Notes: generated from the letters alone by a model not told the origin. Shown: positions 31,032 to 40,281, numbered from the stretch's first letter. The stretch is DNA of 64,000 nucleotides from an uncultured Christensenella sp. (GCA_910577875.1 CAJTNY010000001.1:1-64000); one strand, 5' to 3'. Translations and numbers: made by a program.

Positions 31032-32054
31032 TTACACCTTATCCGCAATATCCAAAATCAAACGCTGTGTATCGCACCAGCCGAGGCATGGGTCGGTTAT
31101 CGATTTGCCGTAAATTTTGTCTTCGGACTGATTGCCTTCTTCTATGAAACTCTCTATCATAAAGCCCTTTACGTTTTTCTTGAAGTCTTTATCGTAGAGC
31201 CTGTTCTGCATTACCTCTTCGCATATTCGTATCTGCTGTTTATATTTTTTACTGCTGTTCGAATGATTTGCATCGATTATAATTGCGGGATTTTCAAGAC
31301 CAGATTTCGCGTATCCTTCGACAACCTGCATAACGTTTTCGTAGTGGAAATTCGGAATATCGTTTCCGTAACTGTCGACACCGCCGCGAAGTATCGCGTG
31401 AGAAAGTTTATTGCCGTCGGTCTTTACCTGCCAACCGTTGAGTTTGAACACCTGTCCCGACTGCGCGGCGTAAATCGAGTTGAGCATTACGAGAAGCGAG
31501 CCGCTCATAGGATTTTTAATACCGACGGGAACATCTATACCGCTTGCAACGAGGCGGTGAAGCTGATTTTCGCTCGAACGCGCGCCGACGGCTATATACG
31601 AAAGCAAATCGTCGACGTAATGTATATTCGCGGGATAGAGCATTTCGTCCGCCGCTGAAAGTCCGCTTGCTTCGATAGCTTTTATATTGAGTTCTCGTAT
31701 AGCGAAAATTCCGTTTAAAATATTTTCCGATTTCGTCGAATCGGGCTGGGAAAACATTCCCTTATACCCCACGCCTTTGGTACGGGGTTTATTCGTATAT
31801 ATTCGCGGAACGAGAACGAGCTTATCTTTTACTTCTTCATTGAGTTTACCAAGTCTTTCGACGTAATCCAAAACGGGTTCGGCTTTATGCGCGGAACAGG
31901 GACCGACGATTATTATCAATCTATCGTCTTTACCGCTTATTACGTCGGTTACGAGCCTGTCGCGCGCTGCTTTAATACCCTTTAAATTTTCGGGCAAAGG
32001 CATTTTATCGAGAATTTCCTCAGGCTCGGGAATTTTAATCTGTTTTGCGAACAT
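31032..32054 (-). CDS. aroF: 3-deoxy-7-phosphoheptulonate synthase, class I
   Basis: Condenses phosphoenolpyruvate and erythrose 4-phosphate, the first step of aromatic amino-acid synthesis. The 340-residue protein is of AroF/G/H type: IIVGPCSAHKAEP near residue 50, PRTKGVGYKGMF near residue 89, GVKNPMSGS-like GIKNPMSGSLL, and IIDANHSNSSKK near residue 260 with the metal-binding residues. It overlaps coaD by 20 bases and is followed at once by pheA. Which of the AroF, G or H feedback types it is cannot be decided from sequence by eye. Confidence 0.93.
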   Translation of the reverse strand: MFAKQIKIPEPEEILDKMPLPENLKGIKAARDRLVTDVISGKDDRLIIIVGPCSAHKAEPVLDYVERLGKLNEEVKDKLVLVPRIYTNKPRTKGVGYKGMFSQPDSTKSENILNGIFAIRELNIKAIEASGLSAADEMLYPANIHYVDDLLSYIAVGARSSENQLHRLVASGIDVPVGIKNPMSGSLLVMLNSIYAAQSGQVFKLNGWQVKTDGNKLSHAILRGGVDSYGNDIPNFHYENVMQVVEGYAKSGLENPAIIIDANHSNSSKKYKQQIRICEEVMQNRLYDKDFKKNVKGFMIESFIEEGNQSEDKIYGKSITDPCLGWCDTQRLILDIADKV

Positions 32055-32538
32055 CTTTCTTCTCCAATAGTTTCATAATATCGGGCAGTATTTCCTCGGG
32101 TACATAATCGGCAAAGTTTTTTTTGAATTTTATTGAATTCTTTACGAGAGTGGAACTTATTTGCAAGCTGTCCTGCTCCGCCGGAAGATATATCGTAACT
32201 ATATCTTTTTTTAATTTTTTATTTGCAAAAAAGTTTGCATTTTCATATTCGAAATCTATAGTGTTTCTGATTCCGCGGACATAGAACGGAGTTTTTTCAT
32301 GTTCCAATAAGTCCACGACCGCTCCGTCGAAAACCGTAACTTTTATGCGCTTATCGTCTTTGAAAAGTTTACAAAGAAGATTCTTTCTCTCTTCTTCTGT
32401 AAACAGCGGAGTCTTGTCCGTGTTCACCAAAACCGCAACCACAGCCTCGTCGAATATTTTAAGACAGTCGCAAATTATGCGCTTATGCCCCGTTGTAGGC
32501 GGGTCGAAAGTACCCGCGAATACGCATTTTTTATTCAT
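32035..32538 (-). CDS. coaD: Pantetheine-phosphate adenylyltransferase
   Basis: Adenylates phosphopantetheine in CoA synthesis. The 167-residue protein has the nucleotidyltransferase motif CVFAGTFDPPTTGHKRII (T-x-G-H) at residue 5 and the C-terminal counterpart DSLQISSTLVKN (instead of the usual I-S-S-T/S). Normal length. It overlaps rsmD by 4 bases, the classical Firmicutes rsmD-coaD arrangement. Confidence 0.96.
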   Translation of the reverse strand: MNKKCVFAGTFDPPTTGHKRIICDCLKIFDEAVVAVLVNTDKTPLFTEEERKNLLCKLFKDDKRIKVTVFDGAVVDLLEHEKTPFYVRGIRNTIDFEYENANFFANKKLKKDIVTIYLPAEQDSLQISSTLVKNSIKFKKNFADYVPEEILPDIMKLLEKKDVRKTD

Positions 32539-33071
32539 ATTTTAACGCCTCTGAAAAATGTTAAATACACACGCCCGTACTTTCGTTCGTCATATACTCC
32601 GAGCCCTGCGATTTCGCCTGTAAAACTTCTGTCGCGCTCCAACACAGCGATTCCGTTTTGGTTTAAAAGATTATTTTCACCTATTATTTTAAGCGCGCCG
32701 TTGCCGAAATCTTTCGCGTAAGGCGGGTCTATAAAAATTAAATCGAAGCCTTTTACTCCTGAAAGACATAGCGAATAATCCTGTACCGTTACAGAAAAAT
32801 TATTATCTTTAAGTCTTGAAAGATTTTTCTTCAATAACGAAATGCTGTCCTTTGAGATATCGTTGAAATGCACGAAATCGGCGCCACGCGAAATACTCTC
32901 TATACCGAGGTTTCCGCTTCCGCAAAACAAGTCGAGAACTCTTGCCCCGACGATTTTTCCCGCAAGGATATTAAAAAGACTTTCCTTTACCCTGTCGGCT
33001 GTCGGACGGATATTTTCGCCTTTAAACTCCGCAAGGTTCATTCCTCTGTATTTGCCGGATATTATTCTCAT
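32535..33071 (-). CDS. rsmD: 16S rRNA (guanine-966 N2)-methyltransferase
   Basis: A 178-residue SAM-dependent rRNA methylase. The family start MRIISGKYRGMNLAEFKG, RPTADRVKESLFNIL, SAM loop DLFCGSGNLGIES near residue 47 and catalytic DPPYA near residue 116 are all present. Overlaps coaD and the cyclo-ligase gene by 4 bases each. Confidence 0.96.
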   Translation of the reverse strand: MRIISGKYRGMNLAEFKGENIRPTADRVKESLFNILAGKIVGARVLDLFCGSGNLGIESISRGADFVHFNDISKDSISLLKKNLSRLKDNNFSVTVQDYSLCLSGVKGFDLIFIDPPYAKDFGNGALKIIGENNLLNQNGIAVLERDRSFTGEIAGLGVYDERKYGRVYLTFFRGVKI

Positions 33072-33589
33072 TTTTCGTATATTTCCTTTTCACACACGAA
33101 AGCGTCGAGAGGCTCGTCCCATTCGTCTTCTTTAAATTCCTCAATCTGGAACGAATATCCGAGCCCGATTTTCAAAGTATTCCTGTTCTTCAGATATCTG
33201 TCGTAATATCCTCCGCCGTAACCTATGCGGAAAAGATTTTTATTTACCGCAAGCAGAGGTACAACAGTTACCTGTATATCTCCCGCAAAAGCTTGTCCCA
33301 GCGGTTCTTCTACGCCGAACGCGCCTCTTTGCGTTTTACCGTAAGGCACCGCGCGTATATCACTCTCTTCGATACGCGGAAGATATACGCGTTTGCCCGC
33401 GTTTAAAAGCGCGCTTATTATGCGTTTTGTATCGGCTTCCGATGAAAAACTGTTATAAACAAAAAAGCTTTCGTATTCGGCGTATGAATTCAAAAATTTT
33501 TCACATATCGCGCTATCGGCGCGCAAGCGCGTTTCGCCCTGAAAAAGATTGCGTTTTGTTTTAAGTTGTTTACGGAGTTCATCTTTCAT
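33068..33589 (-). CDS. fthC: 5-formyltetrahydrofolate cyclo-ligase
   Basis: Returns 5-formyl-THF to the active folate pool as 5,10-methenyl-THF using ATP. The 173-residue protein shows the N-terminal R-x-x-x-K-x-K-R pattern, the central TQRGAFGVEEP, and the C-terminal signature RIGYGGGYYDRYL near residue 130. Overlaps alr by 11 bases. It fits with the folate genes at 53.7-56.6 kb, though it is not linked to them. Confidence 0.93.
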   Translation of the reverse strand: MKDELRKQLKTKRNLFQGETRLRADSAICEKFLNSYAEYESFFVYNSFSSEADTKRIISALLNAGKRVYLPRIEESDIRAVPYGKTQRGAFGVEEPLGQAFAGDIQVTVVPLLAVNKNLFRIGYGGGYYDRYLKNRNTLKIGLGYSFQIEEFKEDEWDEPLDAFVCEKEIYEK

Positions 33590-34553
33590 ATATTCTTTCC
33601 GAACGGCGGGTAACGCTTGTCAAAACCTCGTATGATATAGTCCCTATACGGTTTGCGTATTCGTCCGCATCGTTCATAACGCAGAGCGTTTCTCCGCCCG
33701 AAGCAGATACGAACGCATCCATACATAGGTTTTTTTCGCCGAGCGGAACGGTTCTGAAAAAGCCGTCGGCGTAGCCGCATCTGTATGAGTTCAAAGTGCG
33801 GTAATTTCTTTCCGCAAAGGCGTAACCGACCCCTCCGCCTATAAAATTCGTTGTCTGGGTTCTGCGCGCATACACTTTAAGCGCTGGTTCAATACCTTTT
33901 AACGTAAACCCCGACGGACAGTAACCGTAAAGAAGTATTCCGCATCTGACGCAGTCGAATAAATATTTTCCGCCCCTTAAAAGCCCTCCGCTTGCGGACA
34001 AATGCGCCGAGGCAGACGGATTTACGGACTTTACTGCTTTTACCGCCTTTTCGAAAAGTTCAAGTTGTTTCGCGCTTGCAAAGTCGCTTTGCGGAGCAAA
34101 CAAATGCGAATAGACCCCTTGTATATATTCGGGCGTTATTATTTCAATCAGCTTCGGAAGTTCTCCGATATTGCAACCGAGACGGTTCATACCCGTGTTT
34201 ACTTTTATATGACATGGCAAACCTTTCACAAGTTTTGCCGTCTGTACGGAATTTACGGTCAAAGTCAGATTATACGCTTCGGCTCGCGATACGTCGTATT
34301 CGTCCAAAGGAGGCGTTAATACGAGCACGGGTTTGGAAATTCCCGCAACGCGAAGCGAAATTCCCTCTTCTATTATCGCGACGCAGAAACCGTCGGCGAC
34401 GTCTTCTATATATCTCGAAACTTCCTCCGCGCCGTGACCGTACGCGTCCGCTTTGACTACTGCGAAAAAATGAGAATTTTTGCAAAGGTTCTTGATTCTC
34501 AGCGCGTTGCGCCTTATTGCGGGTAGACTTATTTTAGAAACGGTTCTTTGCAT
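33579..34553 (-). CDS. alr: Alanine racemase
   Basis: PLP enzyme that supplies D-alanine for the cell wall. The PLP lysine is in FAVVKADAYGHG (near residue 34), VNTGMNRLGC lies near residue 137, and the C-terminal domain has GTISYEVLTSVTRRSERIY. At 324 residues it is shorter than the usual 370, mainly through a reduced C-terminal beta domain; the stretch GGVGYAFAE seems to stand in for the usual catalytic Tyr region, so activity is likely but not certain. It heads a six-gene overlapping operon. The -10-like CATAAT lies 7 bases before ATG, possibly another leaderless start. Confidence 0.9.
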   Translation of the reverse strand: MQRTVSKISLPAIRRNALRIKNLCKNSHFFAVVKADAYGHGAEEVSRYIEDVADGFCVAIIEEGISLRVAGISKPVLVLTPPLDEYDVSRAEAYNLTLTVNSVQTAKLVKGLPCHIKVNTGMNRLGCNIGELPKLIEIITPEYIQGVYSHLFAPQSDFASAKQLELFEKAVKAVKSVNPSASAHLSASGGLLRGGKYLFDCVRCGILLYGYCPSGFTLKGIEPALKVYARRTQTTNFIGGGVGYAFAERNYRTLNSYRCGYADGFFRTVPLGEKNLCMDAFVSASGGETLCVMNDADEYANRIGTISYEVLTSVTRRSERIYER

Positions 34554-34605
34554 ACCGTATATTATGATTTATGTTTGCTCGCTTGTGCGCTGAAAGTGAA
34601 TGTTT

Positions 34606-35169
34606 CTAAACCGTCCTGTTTCCGCTTCGTCTTACTATCGGTGCGACTATCTTTGCGGGAAAAGCCGCAAGTATACTTAAAACAAGGTCTTTCGGCATAT
34701 AGACAAGATTACCTGTTATCAGAAGTTTCGTAAGATTTTCTACGTTCAAAAGCTTTGCCGCAAGCATACAATAAGGAATACCTACGGCATAATCTGCGGC
34801 AAACGCGGCGATAGCCGCAACGATATACCTCCAAAGAGGCAGATTTGCTTTATTGGCAATAAGTCCGCCTACTCCCGCCGAAACTATAAAACCGAGTATA
34901 TACCCGAACGACGGTTTTAAAACGTAGTATATTCCGCCGCCAGCAGAAAACACCGGTATGCCTACAAGGCCCATAAAGCAGTATACGGACATACTGATAA
35001 TACCCTTCTTCCAGCCCAAAAGAAGCCCTGCCAACACACTTATTACTGTCTGAAACGTCAGCGGCACGAGCGGAAACGGAATTTGGACATAAGCCGAAAC
35101 AATCATTAAAACTACGAACAACGCACATTCCGCTATGTCCGCGGCGATTAATTTACCATTTGTTTTCAT
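34606..35169 (-). CDS. bioY: Biotin transporter S component BioY
   Basis: A 187-residue membrane protein with six helices that binds biotin for ECF-type uptake. Family features: the opening IAECALFVVLMIVSAYVQIPFP, LVPLTFQTVISVLAGLLLG and the long glycine-rich GGIYYVLKPSFGYILGF. The start is set at ATG 35169; the TATAAT box ends 6 bases before it, so the mRNA is predicted leaderless. No BirA or ECF ATPase genes lie nearby, so it probably uses a shared energising module or works alone. Confidence 0.93.
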   Translation of the reverse strand: MKTNGKLIAADIAECALFVVLMIVSAYVQIPFPLVPLTFQTVISVLAGLLLGWKKGIISMSVYCFMGLVGIPVFSAGGGIYYVLKPSFGYILGFIVSAGVGGLIANKANLPLWRYIVAAIAAFAADYAVGIPYCMLAAKLLNVENLTKLLITGNLVYMPKDLVLSILAAFPAKIVAPIVRRSGNRTV

Positions 35170-35175
35170 AAGTAC

Positions 35176-35219
35176 ATTATATAAAAAATATTGACGTTTG
35201 TAAATCAAAATAGTATAAT
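35176..35219. promoter_or_regulatory. Overlapping divergent promoters of bioY and the DUF4430 lipoprotein
   Basis: Minus strand: TTTACA (35199-35204), 17 bases, TATAAT (35176-35181), then 6 bases to the bioY ATG. Plus strand: TTGACG (35191-35196), 17 bases, TATAAT (35214-35219). The two promoters interleave, so they probably compete for polymerase. No typical BirA operator was recognised. Confidence 0.7.
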
Positions 35220-35252
35220 CGTGTTAAATATTAAAAACGCTTTAACGGAATT

Positions 35253-35717
35253 ATGAAGAAAAAATTTTTACCGCTTTTTATTGCAATGCTTTGTCTAGTT
35301 TCCCTGTGCGCTTTTACGGGCTGTAACAGAGGCAAAGTCACGAAAACCGAGATAGACGAAAAAACTTGCTACGTATTTACCGCTACGGCAGATAATACGG
35401 AAACTACTGTTGCGGACTATCTTAAAACTCTTAAAGCAAAAGGCGAACTCGATTTCGAGGGTTATGACAGTGAATACGGACTGTATATTACTTCCGTCGA
35501 CGGCTTGAAAGAAGAATTTTCCGCCGACTTTGCTTCGGGACATTACTGGTCGTTATACTTGGATTTTACAGAGTCCGAAGGCGTTATTTATGCGGCTGAC
35601 GACAACGTCTGCGAATATAAAGGCAAGATTTATTACTATGCAAACTACGGTTTTTCAGGTATTCCCTGCCTTGACGGACACACGTACATTTTAGCTTACG
35701 TACCGTACGGAAATTAA
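35253..35717 (+). CDS. DUF4430-type lipoprotein
   Basis: A 154-residue secreted lipoprotein: signal peptide with lipobox FTGC (Cys near residue 24), then a DUF4430/transcobalamin-C-like domain with TTVADYLKTL, GYDSEYGLYITSVDGL and HYWSLYLDF. Such domains bind ligands such as cobalamin when joined to longer proteins. The gene is followed, 4 bases later, by a membrane protein with ECF S-component character, so the pair may capture and import a vitamin. Ligand not determined. Leader of 33 bases only, so no cobalamin riboswitch. Confidence 0.75.
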   Translation: MKKKFLPLFIAMLCLVSLCAFTGCNRGKVTKTEIDEKTCYVFTATADNTETTVADYLKTLKAKGELDFEGYDSEYGLYITSVDGLKEEFSADFASGHYWSLYLDFTESEGVIYAADDNVCEYKGKIYYYANYGFSGIPCLDGHTYILAYVPYGN

Positions 35718-35721
35718 GCCG

Positions 35722-36480
35722 ATGCAGTGCAGAAAAACCAAAAAACTGTCGCCCGCGAAAGAAATAGCGTATATAGCTGTTGCCTGCGCGCTTTTAATTG
35801 GCGCGCAGTACGTGTTTTCTTTTATTTCGGGAGTAGAAATAGTTACGCTGCTGTTTATTTGTTTTGCGTATAAATTCGGGATACGCGACGGGGTTATATG
35901 CGCCGTCGCATTTTCGCTTTTAAGGTGCATTATCTTCGGATTTTATCCCACGGTTATAGTTTTATATCTTATTTATTACCCCTCTCTCTGCACGATTTTC
36001 GGAGCATTGGGACACTTAAAAAAAAGCACGTTCGAAAAATACCCCTGGTATTTCGCCGTCGCCGTAAACGCGCTTCTTCTCGGTACCGCCGTCATATCCG
36101 CGGTGTGCTGCGGTTGCGGTCTAATCAAGGTATCGCAAGTTTACCGAAATACCGTATACGCGCTTTTATGGGTAATTTTTTCTCTTTGCACGGTTTTGTG
36201 CATAATATTCGACGGTCTTCTGACCGCAAAAAAAGTATTCAAAAAAAATACCGCAAACGCGCTGAAAATTATAACGTTTGCAAGCATTGCGGCAGTCTGC
36301 ACAATAAGCTTCACGCTTTTAGACGATTTAATAACTCCGCTGTTTTTCGGGTATTCGCGTATGACAGCGCTTGCGTATTTTTACGCGTCGTTTACGGCAA
36401 TGCTGCCGCAGACCGTCTGCACAATCGTAACCATAAGCACGCTGTTCGCTCCGCTCAACTCGGTTTTGGAAAAAGTATAA
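35722..36480 (+). CDS. ECF transporter S component-like membrane protein
   Basis: A 252-residue protein with about six to seven hydrophobic helices. It begins with SPAKEIAYIAVACALLIGAQ, the common opening of ECF substrate-binding (S) proteins, and has RDGVICAVAFSLLRCIIFGFYP. Acts in the membrane and is probably energised by a shared EcfAT module encoded elsewhere. Pairing with the DUF4430 lipoprotein suggests import of the same ligand. The substrate cannot be deduced from the sequence. Confidence 0.75.
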   Translation: MQCRKTKKLSPAKEIAYIAVACALLIGAQYVFSFISGVEIVTLLFICFAYKFGIRDGVICAVAFSLLRCIIFGFYPTVIVLYLIYYPSLCTIFGALGHLKKSTFEKYPWYFAVAVNALLLGTAVISAVCCGCGLIKVSQVYRNTVYALLWVIFSLCTVLCIIFDGLLTAKKVFKKNTANALKIITFASIAAVCTISFTLLDDLITPLFFGYSRMTALAYFYASFTAMLPQTVCTIVTISTLFAPLNSVLEKV

Positions 36481-36513
36481 AAAAAGAACGTCCTTTCTCG
36501 GACGTTCTTTTTT
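36480..36513. terminator. Bidirectional terminator
   Basis: Arms 36480-36493 and 36500-36513 (AAAAAAGAACGTCC / GGACGTTCTTTTTT), loop TTTCTC, between convergent genes. Confidence 0.9.
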
Positions 36514-37349
36514 TATCTGCTTAATTTTACCTGCAATTTCTGAACCCAGTCGGGAACAGTGAACAGGGCTTTGTTTTTGTCCAAAGCGTTTATCGCGTCC
36601 ATATCCTCCTGCGATAATTCAAAAGAGAAAATTTCAAGGTTCTCTTTCATGTGTTTATTGCTTAGGGTTTTGGGAAATATAATGTTACCGCTCTGAACGT
36701 GCCACCTCAATATTATCTGCGACGGAGTTTTACCGTATTTTTCGGAAAGCTTTATAAACAGCGGATTGCCTATAAGTTTTTTACTGCCGTGACCTAACGG
36801 ATACCAAGCTTCGATTGCTATATCGTTTTTAATCAAATACTCTTTGAGTTTTTTCTGACCGAAATAAGGGTGAAGTTCTATCTGATTGACGACGGGTTTT
36901 ACCTTTGCGATTTCAAGAATTTCATTAGTCTGTTTAACGGTGAAATTACTCAGTCCTATCGATTTAACCTTCCCCTCTTCAAGTGCGGTTTCCAGAGCTT
37001 TCCAGGCGTTTATATAATCGAAATACGGACGGTGAAGAAGCATTAAATCGATATAATCCGTCTGTAATTTTTTGAGCGATAAGTCTATGCTTTTAAGCGT
37101 TTTATCGTATCCGAACTCCTTGACCCAGACTTTTGAAGTTATAAACAGCTCCCCGCGCGCAATTCCGCACTCGGATACGGCTCTGCCCGTTCCGCTCTCG
37201 TTGCCGTAAATCTGCGCCGTATCAATATGCCTGTATCCGCAGTCGAGCGCGCGGAGAACGCAGTCCGTACAATCTTTATCCGGAATTTCGAATACTCCGT
37301 AACCGAGCATCGGTATGCTCTTACCGTTGTTTAAAATTACGTTTTGCAT
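36513..37349 (-). CDS. Aldo/keto reductase (2,5-didehydrogluconate reductase-like)
   Basis: A 278-residue NADPH-dependent carbonyl reductase with a TIM-barrel fold: NNGKSIPMLGYGVFEI, catalytic Asp and Tyr in GYRHIDTAQIYGNE (near residue 42), catalytic Lys in FITSKVWVKEFGY and His in LLHRPYF, and the cofactor motif near IIFPKTLSN. Start ATG 37349 is preceded by AAGGAG; the frame is open further upstream but that part overlaps the neighbouring gene and is not homologous. Substrate unknown. Confidence 0.92.
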   Translation of the reverse strand: MQNVILNNGKSIPMLGYGVFEIPDKDCTDCVLRALDCGYRHIDTAQIYGNESGTGRAVSECGIARGELFITSKVWVKEFGYDKTLKSIDLSLKKLQTDYIDLMLLHRPYFDYINAWKALETALEEGKVKSIGLSNFTVKQTNEILEIAKVKPVVNQIELHPYFGQKKLKEYLIKNDIAIEAWYPLGHGSKKLIGNPLFIKLSEKYGKTPSQIILRWHVQSGNIIFPKTLSNKHMKENLEIFSFELSQEDMDAINALDKNKALFTVPDWVQKLQVKLSR

Positions 37350-37362
37350 TTCGTATCTCCTT

Positions 37363-38637
37363 TTAAAAACCATCGTAAAGAACTGTTTCGCAAACAATGG
37401 GATAATGGTCGGAAGCGTCGTTGCCCAAACCCGAAACTTCGGTAAATACGTCGGGCAGTTCAGCGTCGACAGAATATTTATCGACAAGGATGTTTCCCTT
37501 TACAAAACAATAATCGATTATCCTTTTATCGGCTTTTTCGTCGGAAGGATAGAGCGTACTCGGATAAGTATGGTGTTCATCTGAAGTCGTCGCAACCAAG
37601 CGCGAATTGTTGAAACCGTTTTCTTCAAGTAAATCGTCAGCGTCATATTCGTCAGCTTCGAGATAGCCCCATACTCCGTTAATATACGTTTGGTTATCGC
37701 CTGTATTGAAATCTCCCGTTATATAACAGGGCAAATCAAATTTTTCCTCGATAAAATCAATAAGCATTTTAACAGATGCCATTCTCGCCCCCTGATTCAA
37801 ATCGAGGTGAGTATTGATAAACACGAATTCCGTACCGTCGGAAATTCTCTTTAAACGAGCATAAGTGTAGATTCTCGTATACGTGCTGTCTTCCAATTTA
37901 GAAGGTTTATCGGGCGTAGAAGTATACCAGCGCGTACCGTTTTCCACAAGCTCGAATTTGTCGGTTTTGAACAAAATATATCCCGCTTCATCGCCTGCGG
38001 AACCGCGCGATTCCCCTACGCAGGAGTACCCATCTAAGTCGGTTTTAAGTTTTTCCTGCCAATTCGAAGATACTTCCTGCGTCCCCAAAATATCGGGAGC
38101 GTTTCTTTCAATGACGTTTTTAAGTCTGTTCCAGCGGTCTTCTCCCGTAGTGCGGATATTGAAGCTCATTACTTTTAAAGATAAATCGCTGTAACCGTTA
38201 GTCTTAGGATTCGAATAACTTGTATTTTCATCGGCAACGTCGGATAGAAATCTCTTTGCCGCCGCCAAAATTCCCGAAGCCGAACCGCTTTTCAGAAAAA
38301 TTTTATTACCGCTGCGCGAAATACAGTATTCCTGCGCGTTTGCGCTTTTACCGCCTTTGCGGTTTGTTGCTCCTACGACTATTTCATATTTCTTTTCGGA
38401 CGCCTTATCCGAATAACATTCCGCTGCGACGCCGTAATCTTTTTCAAGACTTTGGGCAATACTCAGCGCAATTTGTTTGTTGGCGCCGTTGCCTTCGGCA
38501 TAAACCACGCCGTATTTTCCGCTTTTGACGCTTGCAGGCGCACAGCCCGTAAACACGACGCTGAATATAATTACAGCTGCAAAAAACAATATAAAGATTT
38601 TTATTAAGTTTTTAGCGCAAAAATTTTCCGATTTCAT
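37363..38637 (-). CDS. Endonuclease/exonuclease/phosphatase-family lipoprotein
   Basis: A 424-residue secreted lipoprotein: N-terminal helix and lipobox FTGC, an about 120-residue alpha/beta region (IALSIAQSLEKDYGVAAE) and a C-terminal EEP domain with LKVMSFNIRTTGEDRW, APDILGTQEVSS, NTHLD, YITGDFNTG and ASDHYPI, i.e. the complete metal and catalytic set of this fold. It probably hydrolyses phosphodiester or phosphomonoester bonds on the cell surface; substrate unknown. GGGGAG before ATG 38637. Lies 14 bases ahead of the aldo/keto reductase, so probably cotranscribed. Confidence 0.88.
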   Translation of the reverse strand: MKSENFCAKNLIKIFILFFAAVIIFSVVFTGCAPASVKSGKYGVVYAEGNGANKQIALSIAQSLEKDYGVAAECYSDKASEKKYEIVVGATNRKGGKSANAQEYCISRSGNKIFLKSGSASGILAAAKRFLSDVADENTSYSNPKTNGYSDLSLKVMSFNIRTTGEDRWNRLKNVIERNAPDILGTQEVSSNWQEKLKTDLDGYSCVGESRGSAGDEAGYILFKTDKFELVENGTRWYTSTPDKPSKLEDSTYTRIYTYARLKRISDGTEFVFINTHLDLNQGARMASVKMLIDFIEEKFDLPCYITGDFNTGDNQTYINGVWGYLEADEYDADDLLEENGFNNSRLVATTSDEHHTYPSTLYPSDEKADKRIIDYCFVKGNILVDKYSVDAELPDVFTEVSGLGNDASDHYPIVCETVLYDGF

Positions 38638-38676
38638 AATACTCCCCCTCAATTTAATGAATTGAAAAATTTTTTA

Positions 38677-40218
38677 TCACTCCCATTCTATGGTTGCGGG
38701 AGGTTTGCTCGTAATATCGTAAACAATACGGTTAATATGTTTTACTTCGTTCACAATACGGTTAGAAATCGTTTCCAGTACGTCGTAAGGTATTCTCGAA
38801 AAATCAGCCGTCATAAAATCGGTCGTGGATACGCCGCGAAGTGCGAGCGTATAATCGTAAGTTCTGCCGTCGCCCATAACTCCGACGGAACGCATATTGG
38901 TAAGCACTGCAAAATACTGGTTTATATCGCGGTCAAGGCGCGCTTTTGCTATTTCTTCGCGGAATATCGCGTCCGCTTCTTGAAGTATGGCTACCTTTTC
39001 TGGAGTGATTTCTCCGATAATTCTTATTGCGAGCCCCGGTCCCGGGAAAGGTTGACGCCAAACGAGTTTTTCGTCAAGCCCGAGCGCGATTCCTAATGAA
39101 CGGACTTCGTCTTTAAACAGCATTCTTAAAGGCTCGATTATTTCCTTGAAATCTACGTAATCGGGCAATCCACCCACGTTATGGTGAGATTTTATCACCG
39201 CCGCGTCTCCCAAGCCGGATTCTATAACGTCGGGATATATCGTACCCTGAACGAGATAGTCAACGCGTCCGATTTTTTTAGCTTCTTCTTCGAAAACGCG
39301 TATAAATTCTTCGCCGATTATCTTGCGTTTCGCTTCCGGCTCTGTAATTCCTTTGAGTTTGCCCAAAAACCTCTCGCCTGCGTTGACGCGGACGAAATTA
39401 ACTCCGCTGTCCGCAAAAGCCGCCTCCACTTCGTCGCCTTCGTTTTTGCGCATAAGACCATGGTCTACGAAAATGCAGGTAAGTTGTCCGCCGATTGCGT
39501 TTGCAAGCAATTGACAGGCAACGGAGCTGTCGACTCCGCCAGACAGCGCAAGCAGAGCTTTTCCATGTCCGACTTTTTCACGGATAGCACAAACCGCCGT
39601 CTGCGCGTATTCTTCCATAGTCCAGTCGCCGACGCATCCACAGACGTTGTACAGGAAATTGCCAAGCATATCGAAGCCCTGTTCCGTATGATTTACTTCG
39701 GGATGAAACTGCGTTCCGTAAAATTTCTTCTCAGCGTTCTCGATTGCACCGTAAGGACATTTATCGCTGTGACCTATCGAGCGGAAACCGTCCGGGAGCG
39801 TCGCAATATGGTCGTTATGGCTCATCCAGACCACGGATTTGCTTTTAAGTCCTTTAAACAGAAGCGATTTATTATCGAATTCGCAGTCCGTTCTTCCGAA
39901 CTCTGCGACTGCCGTTTCATTGGCTTTTTCAATTTTACCGCCAAGCCCGTAAACCAAAAACTGAGCTCCGTAACATATTCCGAGAATAGGCACGCCAAGC
40001 TCGAAAATCTCTTTATCCATTCTGGGAGAATCATCGAGATAAACCGAATTCGGTCCGCCCGTAAAAATTATCCCCTTGGGATTCATTGCGCGTATTTCTT
40101 CAATCGGCGTTTTATACGATTTCACTTCGCAATAAATTTTATGTTCTCTTACTCTTCTTGCGATAAGCTGGTTATACTGTCCGCCGAAGTCTATTACTAA
40201 TATTTTCTGATGCGTCAT
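38677..40218 (-). CDS. guaA: GMP synthase (glutamine-hydrolysing)
   Basis: A 513-residue enzyme converting XMP to GMP. N-terminal glutamine amidotransferase domain (DFGGQYNQLIARRVRE; nucleophile Cys in LGICYGAQF near residue 82; FHPEVNHTE), PP-loop ATPase with LSGGVDSSV near residue 229, and the C-terminal dimerisation domain ending KPPATIEWE. AGAGAGG precedes the ATG. Upstream, a hairpin at 40245-40281 separates it from guaB. Confidence 0.98.
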   Translation of the reverse strand: MTHQKILVIDFGGQYNQLIARRVREHKIYCEVKSYKTPIEEIRAMNPKGIIFTGGPNSVYLDDSPRMDKEIFELGVPILGICYGAQFLVYGLGGKIEKANETAVAEFGRTDCEFDNKSLLFKGLKSKSVVWMSHNDHIATLPDGFRSIGHSDKCPYGAIENAEKKFYGTQFHPEVNHTEQGFDMLGNFLYNVCGCVGDWTMEEYAQTAVCAIREKVGHGKALLALSGGVDSSVACQLLANAIGGQLTCIFVDHGLMRKNEGDEVEAAFADSGVNFVRVNAGERFLGKLKGITEPEAKRKIIGEEFIRVFEEEAKKIGRVDYLVQGTIYPDVIESGLGDAAVIKSHHNVGGLPDYVDFKEIIEPLRMLFKDEVRSLGIALGLDEKLVWRQPFPGPGLAIRIIGEITPEKVAILQEADAIFREEIAKARLDRDINQYFAVLTNMRSVGVMGDGRTYDYTLALRGVSTTDFMTADFSRIPYDVLETISNRIVNEVKHINRIVYDITSKPPATIEWE

Positions 40219-40244
40219 AAGTTCCTCTCTTTTATCTAAAAGTA

Positions 40245-40281
40245 AAAACCGCAGAGAAGCAAAAAGCTCGTATGCGGTTTT
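40245..40281 (-). terminator. Terminator between guaB and guaA
   Basis: Arms 40245-40253 and 40273-40281 (AAAACCGCA / TGCGGTTTT) with a 19-base loop; in minus direction it ends in TTTTT. As guaA shows no clear promoter of its own, read-through or attenuation may set its level. Confidence 0.7.

Noticed and set aside
35197..35252. Cobalamin riboswitch ahead of the DUF4430 lipoprotein
   Set aside because: The leader is only about 30 bases, too short for that riboswitch.
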